Assembly: GCA_009712635.1 (NCBI GenBank)
Contig: WASS01000007.1
Coordinates: 65,869 to 129,868, forward strand
DNA from: Hungatella sp.
GTDB lineage: Bacteria > Bacillota > Clostridia > Lachnospirales > Lachnospiraceae
DNA length: 64,000 nt
Direction of reading: 5' to 3'
Shown here: piece by piece, positions 8,303 through 19,458 of the stretch
Layout of the letters: every line of letters begins with the position of its first letter
How positions within the stretch are numbered: position 1 is the stretch's first letter
Notes under the pieces: model-generated
Seen by the model: only the letters and a program-made list of their open reading frames with translations
What the model was told of the DNA's origin: nothing
Databases searched by the model: none
Position numbers and translations under genes: made by a program

Positions 8303-9985
8303 TTAAGAGAAATTTTTTTCTAATCTTTTTATGATTACAGCTTCGACCTTCTCTGCAGCATTACGATTTTCAGCACTTACAGAAAGATATACTTTTAATT
8401 TTGGTTCTGTTCCAGATGGCCTAATCACAATAGAGGCGTTTTTCTCCAGCATATACTTTAAGACATCAGATTTGGGAAGTTGATTAATTCCTTCAAGATA
8501 ATCCCTGACTTCAATTACATCAAACCCCTCAACATCTTTTAAAGGATTCTGACGCAGCTCTTTCATTATTTTCTGCATTTTCTGAAAACCTTCCACCCCC
8601 TCAAAGGTATAACTATGCAATGTATTTAAACAGTATCCGTATTTTTTATATAATTCCTCCAAAACATCAATTAAACTTACACCCATAGTTTTATAATAAG
8701 CAAACATTTCGCAAATCATCAAAGCCCCAACTACTGCATCCTTATCGCGCACATATCCACCGGTTAAATATCCATAACTCTCCTCAAACCCCAGGATAAA
8801 ACGATCCTCTTCTCCTTTTTCCTCCAAGAAACCAATTTGCTCACCAATAAATTTGAAGCCGGTTAACACATCAATTACTTGAACTCCATAATCTTCTGCA
8901 ATTCTATTTGCCATATCTATAGTTACAATAGTTTTTACCAAGATCGGGTTATTGGGCATCTTTCCAAGAGCAATTCTACGCTTACATATATAATCAAGAA
9001 GCAGCATACCAACTTCGTTTCCTGTTAAAAGTACATAATCATCGCCACTACGCACAGCGATTCCTACACGGTCACAATCTGGATCTGTAGCTAGTAGCAA
9101 TTCACTGCCACTTTCTTTTGCATCACGCAGTCCCAACTCCAGTGCTTCTTTAATTTCAGGATTCGGATAGGGGCATGTCGGAAACTCTCCATCTGAGTTT
9201 TCCTGCTCTTTCACTACTGAAATATTGGTGAATCCGTTATTTTTTAATATCTTAGTCACACAATCTAGCCCTGAACCATTTAAAGGAGTATAAACAATAG
9301 AAAAGCCTTTATCTATTTGCTCTCCACACAATGATTGTAAAGATACTGCGTTAAGATACTCATCGACCACGTTATCATCAATATAAGAAATTTTACCTTC
9401 AAGTATCCCTTCTTCGAATGACACCCTTCTCACATCTTTAAAGATATCCAACATTTCTATTTCTTCTAATATAGAATTAGCTACTTCTGTGGTAATTTGG
9501 CAGCCATCGTTACCATAAACTTTATAGCCGTTATATTTAGATGGATTATGACTGGCGGTAATTACTATACCACCAGAACACTTTAAGTATCGAACGGCGT
9601 ATGATAATGATGGTGTAGGCATTAATTTGGGATAAATATATACATGTATTCCATTTGCTGCAAACACCTCTGCAGCAACTTTAGCGAATACATCTGATTT
9701 TATACGGCTATCATAAGCGATTGCAACTGATGAAGAGCAAACTGATTTATTTAAATAATTACTATATCCCTGAGTAGCTTTTGCAACCGTATAGATATTC
9801 ATACGGTTAGAACCTACTCCAATAACACCACGTAGACCACCTGTACCAAATTCCAGGTCTCTATAAAAACGATCAGTAATCTCTACTTCAGAATTCTTTA
9901 TTTTATCTAATTCTAAATTCAAATCCTCATCTGCTAATTTTAAACTTCTCCATTCATTCCATGATTTTATTATATGTTCATCCAT
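8303..9985 (-). CDS. Alpha-phosphohexomutase (phosphoglucomutase/phosphomannomutase)
   Basis: 560 residues, full length for the PgcA/ManB branch. The phosphoserine loop is TASHNPSK with Ser145, the Mg loop DPDCDR (301-306), the sugar-binding loop GFEESYG (399-405) and the phosphate-binding loop RPSGTEPK near 520. It interconverts hexose 6- and 1-phosphates. Position next to mannose-1-P guanylyltransferase and GDP-mannose dehydratase suggests it supplies mannose-1-phosphate for GDP-mannose, though PgcA-type enzymes can also make glucose-1-phosphate. GGGAG lies 10 bases before the ATG. Separated from the glycosyltransferase gene upstream by an IS remnant, so it probably has its own promoter; none is clear. 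Confidence 0.92.
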   Translation of the reverse strand: MDEHIIKSWNEWRSLKLADEDLNLELDKIKNSEVEITDRFYRDLEFGTGGLRGVIGVGSNRMNIYTVAKATQGYSNYLNKSVCSSSVAIAYDSRIKSDVFAKVAAEVFAANGIHVYIYPKLMPTPSLSYAVRYLKCSGGIVITASHNPSKYNGYKVYGNDGCQITTEVANSILEEIEMLDIFKDVRRVSFEEGILEGKISYIDDNVVDEYLNAVSLQSLCGEQIDKGFSIVYTPLNGSGLDCVTKILKNNGFTNISVVKEQENSDGEFPTCPYPNPEIKEALELGLRDAKESGSELLLATDPDCDRVGIAVRSGDDYVLLTGNEVGMLLLDYICKRRIALGKMPNNPILVKTIVTIDMANRIAEDYGVQVIDVLTGFKFIGEQIGFLEEKGEEDRFILGFEESYGYLTGGYVRDKDAVVGALMICEMFAYYKTMGVSLIDVLEELYKKYGYCLNTLHSYTFEGVEGFQKMQKIMKELRQNPLKDVEGFDVIEVRDYLEGINQLPKSDVLKYMLEKNASIVIRPSGTEPKLKVYLSVSAENRNAAEKVEAVIIKRLEKNFS

Positions 9986-10109
9986 TTTTTTAAAGCTCCC
10001 ATTTTATATATATTTAATAACATCACTTTATAATTTTTTGATAAAAAATGCCGTACAGAGCACTTTGCTGTATAATAAGTTTGCATACTAAATATTACGA
10101 AGGAAGTAC

Positions 10110-10640
10110 TCCTGTACGACGAACTAATTAAAAAACAAAAAAAACTAATTGGTAGACTTTATTGGTATTTTCACAATTATTTTAATACTTTTTCCGCACC
10201 ATCTGTGGATATACTGTTTTATCCATGCTCGCTATGGAATCGGCAAATTCCATACACTACCTGTACCAGCATTTCCTCTCAGGCATTACAGAAAAATCTC
10301 TAAACTCCTTTTATTATGCCCACTCCTATATCAAAGTGGACGATTCCGGGTTCATGAACATGACCGCCTCTATGGCTTTAAAACTGATTCCGGATTTCTT
10401 TAAAATCACAGCCGATTTTCTTCTGCATAGACGACACCATGGTTTCGAAGTATGGTAAAAATTTTGAAGATGTGTCCGCTCTTCGACCATGCTGCGCATA
10501 GCGAATCTAACCGTCTTAACGGACACTGTTTTGCCATCCTCATGCTTTGCGGCATCTGGTAAGCCCAAAGTCGGCTCCCACCCAGGAAGTGCCAGTGCAT
10601 TAAAAATATCTGTGTGATGAATGAAAATCGCAAAAGCAAA
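10110..10640 (+). pseudogene. Degraded DDE (IS4-like) transposase
   Basis: Recognisable blocks occur in shifting frames: MESANSIHYLYQHFLSGI and SLNSFYYAHSYIKVDDSG (from 10,225), then in another frame DDTMVSKYGKNFEDVSALF and LNGHCFAILMLCG. These match the start and first catalytic Asp region (CIDDTMVSKYGK) of a clostridial IS4-type transposase. At least two frameshifts and a missing C-terminus show it is dead. It explains the whole gap between the phosphohexomutase and the double GT4 gene. Confidence 0.65.
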
Positions 10641-10672
10641 TAAGAAACGTAGAGAAGTAAGTGGTTTTATTT

Positions 10673-13540
10673 TTATAGTATGTTCTCCCTTTTTAATTCA
10701 CTGTTAATAATATTAAGTATATTTTCTCCGCACTCGTTCCAAGTTACGTTGTGATATTCACTTGCTATATACCGCTCTTTTTCTTCCAACTTGTCAGGAT
10801 ACTGCACATAGTGCATTATCTTATCTGCCCACTCCTGTGTACTGAATGATGGAACGTAATCAACAAAATCCTGTCCTACTTCACGAAGCGGTGCATTATC
10901 ACTGCAAAGGCAGAATTTGCCATAGCCAAGTGACTCTGGAACCGTAAGAGACCAGCCCTCGTATATTGACGGCACTAATGTAAACAGGCAGTTTCTATAC
11001 AAACAGTCAAGTTGTTCATCGCTAAACGAATTTATTATAATATTACCTTTATGAACCCTTTTGTCATTTTCGTAGAGTCTGTAAAACATATCCGAATTCC
11101 ACCCCCAACCACCGCATATAATAAGCTGGGGAACGTTTTCTGGGTCATACCGTTCTAACATATCAAGGTACGCAAAGTAGAGCGTCTGGTAATTCTTTCT
11201 CTCTTGTATTGTGCCAACAGCAAGTATAAATTGACGCTTTACCCCAATATTTTTCAGTATATCCTTATCGTTGTCTGCGTCATTCGTCAATACAACGCTA
11301 TCGCTGCCCCACTTAACAGCTACTCCTCTGGGAACTTTTCCGTACTTGTTGGTAAAGTATTCGTCCCCGTCCCTTTTTGCCGTTTCTCCTCCATATATGA
11401 CTAAACTCGCTGCCTCGTGTACGGTTTTGAAATAAGCTTCATTTTCCAGAACTGTATATCCCAAATGTGTCTGCGGAATTATAGTTGGTGTAAAATCATA
11501 TATTGTAGATATATATTTAAATCCTATACAGTTTGCTGCAACTGTCAGACTGTTAGCTATTTTTTTATGTATAAAATGCGACAAAGAAATAACAATATCA
11601 TCCTTTTTGAATGGCATCGACTCAATAATATTATTGTTCGGTGAACTTAATTTATAAGCAACATTTTCTGTCTTATTATTTTTATTGATCAAATCAATAT
11701 TATTATTTGTAATCTTTTGAATAATCGGCAACGCAAGTCTGTAAGGAATCAACGTAAACGACATCCAGCCCGCATCTTTCAATAACCTTTTGTTTACGTT
11801 CGTTTTCTTTATTCCTTTGCCAGATTCTTTTAGCCAGTTTACCTTACTTTGAATACTATGCAGAATTTGCACCATATTTGAATCGGGATTAGCAAATTTA
11901 AGTTCATCTAAAAATGAGACATCAATCTCAATCGCTCCTTTTTCGGAATCAAAATAAACTAAATTCAGATTTCTGCAATGCAATAGCAAATACTTAAGTA
12001 TCATTAAATCGGCTTTGATTATGCCATTTAATGCTGTAACATGATAATCCGCTATTAGATTTAGACAATACCAGACATTTTGTTTATAATTTATCGAAGA
12101 AACTTCTTTTTGCACTTTAACCAATACATTATTAATATCCACAGTACTTTCATACCATGTTGTATTCTTCCAACTTGCCTTAACTTTCTCTTCATATTCC
12201 CTGCGTAACGAGTCCGATGTAATGAGTTTTTGCATTTCATCCGCCCACGCCTGGGGATCAAGATAACGATCAACATATGCAACGAAGTTCTCACCGGTTT
12301 CCCTCAAAGACGGTATATTGGAAACTAAGCAACATTTATTGAGATTCAGTGCTTCTGGAAGTGTGAGAGACCACCCCTCGCCTACACTTGAATGTACAAA
12401 AAACAAACAATGCTTATACAACGTATTAAGTTCATCATCATTCGGAGAAAGTTGCACAAAGTACGGTGCCACATTGGGGTCACGCTTTATATCTGACTCC
12501 ACACCTTGTAAAATATATTTCGCACAGATGACAACTGACGGTAATTCTTCGGCAGACATTTTTTGCGATAAGATAACATAAGCCTTGTAAATGCTATCAT
12601 AGTTTTTATGCCCGATTTCGTTTCCGACAAGTAAAATAAAGCGCTTCTTTATTTTGTTTCTTTCGCATAGTTTGTCTATATCAACATCGCCTGTTGATAT
12701 ATCGCTACCCCACTTTAATGGTGTACCCGGAACAAAAGGCAGCCCCATTGCTTCCTGATGTTTATAGCTGTCAATCATTGCGTTTTTGCCGCCAAAGATT
12801 ATGTGATCAGCTAAAATAAAACTTGTTATAAAACTTCTCAAAAAGGTAAATTTATTACCTGTATCAAGAAAGCTAGTTGTATTAGTATTGAGAATCACCG
12901 TATCATAAATAACATTGACGACTTTTATATCTACTCCGCTTCTTCTAATAGAGCTAAAAGCGTTTTCAACTTCCAGAATTATCCATCCCATAACATACAA
13001 GACGTCCCCATCACTAAACGGGTGTTTTACTGTTCTCTTACTTAGTGTATGTTCAGATTTCATATCATACGAATGGATTTTACGAACAATATTTCTGCTC
13101 CTGTTCGTTATCCAAAGCATAAAAGACCACAATGCCATCGGTACTGTACCAACTATTCCGATTATAAATATTAAAGGTGATGCTAAAGGTATGCCATTTA
13201 TAAGCAACTTCAGGAATTTGAAGTATCTCCTCATCCTACTGCCAGATGTATTATAGGCCTGTTCAAGTGCAGGATATGTTGTTTTACCAGATTGGATGCT
13301 CACATTGCTTTTTTTATTCTTTTTAAGGTATTCTTCGTAAGCCTTTATCGGATTATCCGACTTGATTATGGACATTTCTTCAGCATTAAGTTCTCTGATT
13401 TCATTATCTTTACCAACAAAAAACTTAATACCATGATTAATATCCAAAAGATGGTGTGCAACAAGAAGTTCTGCACGGCAAATGCCCGAAAGAAAATTCA
13501 AATTTAATATTGTTTGATTCATACACATCCAAATCGCCAT
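10673..13540 (-). CDS. Tandem double-domain GT4 glycosyltransferase
   Basis: 955 residues containing two complete GT-B/GT4 units. The first (about 1-480) has LLVGNEIGHKNY and VGEGWSLTLPEAL (about 387-399); the second (about 540-955) has AVGTIQERKNY and YEGWSLTVPESL (about 858-869), each with the E-x7-E donor motif. Tandem GT4 enzymes such as WbdA and WbpY-like polymerases extend ABC-exported mannans and rhamnans, each domain making one linkage. With GDP-mannose and likely GDP-D-rhamnose made next door, chain polymerisation of the repeat is the best guess. AAGGAG lies 8 bases before the ATG. A gmd gene tail sits just upstream. Confidence 0.85.
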   Translation of the reverse strand: MAIWMCMNQTILNLNFLSGICRAELLVAHHLLDINHGIKFFVGKDNEIRELNAEEMSIIKSDNPIKAYEEYLKKNKKSNVSIQSGKTTYPALEQAYNTSGSRMRRYFKFLKLLINGIPLASPLIFIIGIVGTVPMALWSFMLWITNRSRNIVRKIHSYDMKSEHTLSKRTVKHPFSDGDVLYVMGWIILEVENAFSSIRRSGVDIKVVNVIYDTVILNTNTTSFLDTGNKFTFLRSFITSFILADHIIFGGKNAMIDSYKHQEAMGLPFVPGTPLKWGSDISTGDVDIDKLCERNKIKKRFILLVGNEIGHKNYDSIYKAYVILSQKMSAEELPSVVICAKYILQGVESDIKRDPNVAPYFVQLSPNDDELNTLYKHCLFFVHSSVGEGWSLTLPEALNLNKCCLVSNIPSLRETGENFVAYVDRYLDPQAWADEMQKLITSDSLRREYEEKVKASWKNTTWYESTVDINNVLVKVQKEVSSINYKQNVWYCLNLIADYHVTALNGIIKADLMILKYLLLHCRNLNLVYFDSEKGAIEIDVSFLDELKFANPDSNMVQILHSIQSKVNWLKESGKGIKKTNVNKRLLKDAGWMSFTLIPYRLALPIIQKITNNNIDLINKNNKTENVAYKLSSPNNNIIESMPFKKDDIVISLSHFIHKKIANSLTVAANCIGFKYISTIYDFTPTIIPQTHLGYTVLENEAYFKTVHEAASLVIYGGETAKRDGDEYFTNKYGKVPRGVAVKWGSDSVVLTNDADNDKDILKNIGVKRQFILAVGTIQERKNYQTLYFAYLDMLERYDPENVPQLIICGGWGWNSDMFYRLYENDKRVHKGNIIINSFSDEQLDCLYRNCLFTLVPSIYEGWSLTVPESLGYGKFCLCSDNAPLREVGQDFVDYVPSFSTQEWADKIMHYVQYPDKLEEKERYIASEYHNVTWNECGENILNIINSELKRENIL

Positions 13541-13564
13541 CTAATTTACTCCTTAATGCGTATT

Positions 13565-13685
13565 TTATCGCAGGTCATTCTCGACCATACGCTGTACCAT
13601 TTGTGTGAATGGAATTTCACGCTTCCAGTCTAGCGTTGTTCTGACTTTTAAGCAAGTTGTCTGCGTCGCTCTCCCTCAAGACACA
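13565..13685 (-). pseudogene. GDP-mannose 4,6-dehydratase tail (gene remnant)
   Basis: The minus strand encodes DWKREIPFTQMVQRMVENDL followed by Arg and a TAA at 13,565. This parallels the end of the intact gmd product nearby ([20 protein letters not shown]). A frameshift separates it from an upstream stub, SDADNLLKSQNNAR, which corresponds to the conserved LLGDxxKA region. Only the last about 40 codons survive. It is a leftover from an earlier version of the cluster. Confidence 0.65.
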
Positions 13686-13754
13686 TAGTCCGCATATAGC
13701 TTGCTAAGCAATGGTTTGGGGGTTGCTTCTTCAAATTATACGATATTATGTTGA

Positions 13755-14489
13755 TTACGCATTCTTATACGCACTACATACATCTGAGACTTCCCCAATC
13801 ATTTTTACTTTCCCATGTTCAAGCCACATTGCATGTTTGCATAACTGTTCTATTTGGCCAAGCGAATGTGATACGACTAGTACCGTAGTTCCTCCCGACA
13901 TAAGCTCATTGATGCGTTGTTCGCACTTTTCCTGAAACTTGAAATCACCAACACCAAGTATTTCATCGACTATCAGAATATCCGGTTTAGTGGAGGTGGC
14001 AATACTAAAACCGATTCTTGCAACCATGCCCGACGAATAGTTTTTCATCGGGACATCGAGAAAGTCTTTCATTTCCGAAAATTCGACTATATCATCAAAA
14101 TGTTCCTGAATATATTTCTTATTGAATCCAAGCACAGCACCATTTAAAAAAATATTTTCCCTTGCAGTAAGCTCCATATCGAAACCTGCACCCAGTTCAA
14201 TAAGCGGAGCGATTGAACCTCGCACAATAACTGAGCCATTTGTAGGGCTTAGTATCCCCGATATTATTTTCAAAAGTGTGCTCTTTCCTGCTCCGTTAAA
14301 ACCTACTATCCCAAAAACATCGCCTTTCTCAACTTTAAATGTAACATTTTCTAATGCTTTAAACTCTTCAAACATCAATTTTCCTTTGACAAAACCAAGA
14401 AAATACTCTTTGAGGGAGCTTAACTTTTCCTTGCTCATATTAAAGGTCACTCCAACATCAGAGCACTCCACAACATATTCCGTAATCAT
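13755..14489 (-). CDS. wzt: Polysaccharide ABC exporter, ATP-binding subunit (Wzt/TagH type)
   Basis: 244 residues. Walker A is GFNGAGKST (63-71), the signature YSSGMVARIG (151-160), Walker B ILIVDE (171-176), and the switch His is in VVSHS. It has only the nucleotide-binding domain: the C-terminal carbohydrate-binding domain present in the second Wzt of this window (47,763-49,103) is absent. That suggests export not tied to recognition of a terminal cap. GGAGGTG lies 8 bases before ATG. It follows the permease gene by 23 bases and powers its flippase. Confidence 0.92.
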   Translation of the reverse strand: MITEYVVECSDVGVTFNMSKEKLSSLKEYFLGFVKGKLMFEEFKALENVTFKVEKGDVFGIVGFNGAGKSTLLKIISGILSPTNGSVIVRGSIAPLIELGAGFDMELTARENIFLNGAVLGFNKKYIQEHFDDIVEFSEMKDFLDVPMKNYSSGMVARIGFSIATSTKPDILIVDEILGVGDFKFQEKCEQRINELMSGGTTVLVVSHSLGQIEQLCKHAMWLEHGKVKMIGEVSDVCSAYKNA

Positions 14490-14512
14490 CGGAAGAACAC
14501 CTCCAGTCCCGT

Positions 14513-15850
14513 TTAAATATATAATATAAATTTGCGTTGCGTTTTCTTAAATATGACAAGCCCCACTGCAAATGCAGATAACGAAAACACAATACAGGTC
14601 ATATTGGTCGCTAAATCAGGAACTGTATTATACATCATAATCTTACGGAAATAATCAATATAATGGAACATCGGATTAAACACCAATACATTTCTGAACG
14701 ATTGTGGTAGCATCTCCTGTGGATACATCACCGGAGTGAGATACATCCATGCTACTGTCCATATTCCATATAAATACCCAATATCGCGAAAGAACACGTT
14801 CACCGCTGCAAGTATCATACCAACGCCTGTACTGAATACTAATACATAAACCATAGGTATCCAAAATAGCAGTATGGTTGGCTTGAATGAAACGCCTAAA
14901 ACCAGCATTACAATCAAGAGCGCAATAAAGGAAAACAACATATTTACAAAGGCAAACAGGCATTTTTCCATAGGAAATATATACTTCGGAATATACACTT
15001 TCTTTATGAGACTGCTCGCCCCTAACACAGAAGTCAGTGCACCAGAAGTTGCATCACTCATCAATGTAAACATCAAAGAACCTGTTAAATAATACACAGG
15101 AAAATGCTCTGTCCGAACACGAAACAAATTATTGAACACCGTCGTTATAATCGCAGCCATAAACAGTGGGTTGAGAACACTCCATAAAATTCCAAGAAAC
15201 GATCGCCGATATTTTAGAGTAAAATCCCTTTTAACCAATGATAATAACAGATAACCATATTTCTTGAAATTTACTATATGCCCAAAATTTAAATTTTCCT
15301 TTATAATAAATATTTTACACAACCAAACCCAAATACCACATAACAGTAAAAAAAGCACTATGTGCCGGAACCTTAACGGCATATGCTCATGCAGCTTCAA
15401 CGATGTGATTTTAAAGCTAACATCCTTGGGGAAATGAATATGAAGTGTTTTAATTCTGATATTTTTCTTTTCTATTTTTAAAATGTTTCTGCCGTTTTTT
15501 ATTTTAATGCCATCTTTGTTAATCTCCGTAAATTCAAGACCATTTTCGGAGTAATTTGCAAAAATATAAGCTCCGCTTTCAGGCAAATTCTGAAGATTTA
15601 ACTCAATATAGCGGAATGAATTTGAGACCTCGCCCCTGGCTATTAAGTCGTCAAACGACAAATACGAAAGATCTCCCGCTGTGTATAAAGAATCATTCTC
15701 CGTAAAGCCTACATACTTCGCACTATCGATAACGTCCCTATTCTTAGCATTCGGCATATGCAAATCCAAAATAACAAATATCGCAAAGGCGATAAAGCAA
15801 ATACCCACTAGACAAGTTGCAATAAAAGCGACATTACGTTTAATTTTCAT
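14513..15850 (-). CDS. wzm: Polysaccharide ABC exporter permease with extra N-terminal domain (Wzm type)
   Basis: 445 residues, clearly longer than the usual about 260-270 for Wzm (compare 270 for the second one at 49,125). A membrane span at about 8-28 is followed by a beta-rich stretch of about 120 residues predicted outside, another span near 165-182, and then a standard ABC-2 membrane domain beginning about 200 (VKRDFTLKYRRSFLGILWS) with six spans. The N-terminal part is not a recognised Wzm element; it might bind the exported glycan or a wall partner (inference). The ATG overlaps the stop of the GT2 remnant upstream. Confidence 0.85.
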   Translation of the reverse strand: MKIKRNVAFIATCLVGICFIAFAIFVILDLHMPNAKNRDVIDSAKYVGFTENDSLYTAGDLSYLSFDDLIARGEVSNSFRYIELNLQNLPESGAYIFANYSENGLEFTEINKDGIKIKNGRNILKIEKKNIRIKTLHIHFPKDVSFKITSLKLHEHMPLRFRHIVLFLLLCGIWVWLCKIFIIKENLNFGHIVNFKKYGYLLLSLVKRDFTLKYRRSFLGILWSVLNPLFMAAIITTVFNNLFRVRTEHFPVYYLTGSLMFTLMSDATSGALTSVLGASSLIKKVYIPKYIFPMEKCLFAFVNMLFSFIALLIVMLVLGVSFKPTILLFWIPMVYVLVFSTGVGMILAAVNVFFRDIGYLYGIWTVAWMYLTPVMYPQEMLPQSFRNVLVFNPMFHYIDYFRKIMMYNTVPDLATNMTCIVFSLSAFAVGLVIFKKTQRKFILYI

Positions 15851-16080
15851 AAATTAATTTCCTTTTCCTTTTCCTTCTGCCGCAACGCATACCTGACGGT
15901 CACTCCTAATGCAACACTCGCATTATACCCCACATCTCGGTATGCGTTATATGTCATCAACACAGTCGATGTTCCTCTGGCAGATTTTGAGCTACTCGAC
16001 ATTCGATATATTAGTAACAGTTTGTTAAGCCCGTAAGCAATGTTAACTTTTCTGATAATACGAATCCAGGTAGAGAACTC
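15847..16080 (-). pseudogene. GT2 glycosyltransferase C-terminal remnant
   Basis: A 77-codon open tail begins FSTWIRIIRK after a broken EDFE-like position and includes AYGLNKLLLIYRMSSSSKS, the usual end of GT2 enzymes (WxxLL...A.GLNEPL..YR...SxS). A TGA lies just upstream of it and there is no start codon or GT-A core. Its stop overlaps the ATG of the exporter permease, so the fragment keeps the original operon junction. Confidence 0.6.
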
Positions 16081-16131
16081 AAATCAAACGTTTTTCACTC
16101 CTAATCTAGAACCACCTAATAATACGTTATT

Positions 16132-18241
<2,110 letters not shown>

Positions 18242-18328
18242 AGTAATTACCTCACAACTTTCCTAACATTGTCAATTATTTATTTAATATAAATTATACG
18301 TTTAAATATGCCTTTTGGCAATATGAAA

Positions 18329-19258
18329 TCAAATACATTTTATGTCTGACTCATTGCAATAATTATGATACATACTATCTAAAATATCATATATACTATT
18401 GCCGTTATATTTATGTTCACCAAGAAATTCAAGCATCCTTTCGTTTGATCCAACCAATCTCCAAATTTCATTTTTCCTGACAAGACTGTTTGCTATCTGT
18501 ATCTCTGGTGTATAACCAGAGATCTCTTTCAACATATCAATAATATTAGTCCCGCTGGTCGCAACTCCAGAACAGATATTAAGTTTATCAATTTCAATCT
18601 TTGATCTCGTTAACAATTCCACAAGCACATTAACGCAGTATTCTACATTGACATAATCTCTTTCAGAACCAATATTTCCCAACTTAATTGATTCCTGCCT
18701 ACTTGCAAAAGAGCGTACTAGTTTGGGTAAAAAGAAATTCTGGTTCTGACCATATCCTACTATATTAAATGGACGAACAATTTTAATATCCAGTTTATCT
18801 GTATACTGCCTGCTCATATATTCCATCACCATTTTACTGTAGGAATAGTGATTTACCGGATCATACGGCATATTTTCATAATAATACAGGTCTTTTTGAT
18901 TTCCGTAAACACCTGCTGTACTAACCAAAACAACTCTTGTTCCTGAATCGCAGGTATTGTATAACGCTTCTAATAAATTCTCTGTGACGCTTATATTGGT
19001 GTTATAAATTTTCGATATATTTCCAAATGTAACTGCAGCTATTGCTGCCAAATGAAGAACAGCATCAGGTCTATATTCTTCAATCACTTTCATTAATTCT
19101 TCCCTATTGCTGAGGTCTGCTAACACAGCTTTAGAATTCTTCTGTAAATCAGACTCTTTTCTAACAATAGCAAGATAATCATTCCCTCTTGCCAGTATTT
19201 CTTTACAGCAATATCTCCCGATAAATCCAGTAGCACCAGTTATCAATATCTTCTTCAC
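18329..19258 (-). CDS. NAD-dependent epimerase/dehydratase, probable GDP-6-deoxy-D-mannose reductase
   Basis: 309 residues, extended SDR. GATGFIG (8-14), Ser-Thr in LVSTAGVYG (111-119) and Tyr138/Lys142 in YSYSK are intact. The family covers Rmd, fucose synthase and others; beside gmd and manC the most economical reading is the C4 reductase that turns GDP-4-keto-6-deoxy-mannose into GDP-D-rhamnose. It lacks the epimerising features expected of Fcl as far as I can see, but this is not decisive. A wzt tail lies directly upstream. Confidence 0.7.
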   Translation of the reverse strand: MKKILITGATGFIGRYCCKEILARGNDYLAIVRKESDLQKNSKAVLADLSNREELMKVIEEYRPDAVLHLAAIAAVTFGNISKIYNTNISVTENLLEALYNTCDSGTRVVLVSTAGVYGNQKDLYYYENMPYDPVNHYSYSKMVMEYMSRQYTDKLDIKIVRPFNIVGYGQNQNFFLPKLVRSFASRQESIKLGNIGSERDYVNVEYCVNVLVELLTRSKIEIDKLNICSGVATSGTNIIDMLKEISGYTPEIQIANSLVRKNEIWRLVGSNERMLEFLGEHKYNGNSIYDILDSMYHNYCNESDIKCI

Positions 19259-19273
19259 AATGTCACTTCCATT

Positions 19274-19441
19274 CTACTTATTCTGCATGTATTCCAGATA
19301 CATCTTATGAACTTCTTTTGGTTCTCCTCATCTGGATTAACCCTTCTTTAATCCAAATCGACTCCTCACATATCTCTTCATTCTGATTTAAAGAATGAGA
19401 TACAATTACAATAGTCGTTTTATTTCTTTTAATCTCTCAAA
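19274..19441 (-). pseudogene. Wzt-type ATPase tail (gene remnant)
   Basis: Minus-strand frames encode EIKRNKTTIVIVSHSLNQNE and SIWIKEGLIQ, then after a frameshift GEPKEVHKMYLEYMQNK and a TAG at 19,274. This is the H-loop (VSHS) to C-terminal part of a polysaccharide-export ATPase. Walker motifs are gone. It is not a copy of the live wzt at 13,755, whose matching stretch reads differently (TTVLVVSHSLGQIEQLCKHA). Confidence 0.65.
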
Positions 19442-19458
19442 GCAATTATACCTCTATT

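Noticed and set aside
10149-10458. Two small hypothetical proteins on the plus strand
   Set aside because: Their sequences are pieces of one frameshifted transposase and not separate genes.
13711-14529. Several plus-strand frames over the wzt gene
   Set aside because: All are complementary shadows of the ATPase, whose Walker and signature motifs fix the minus strand as coding.
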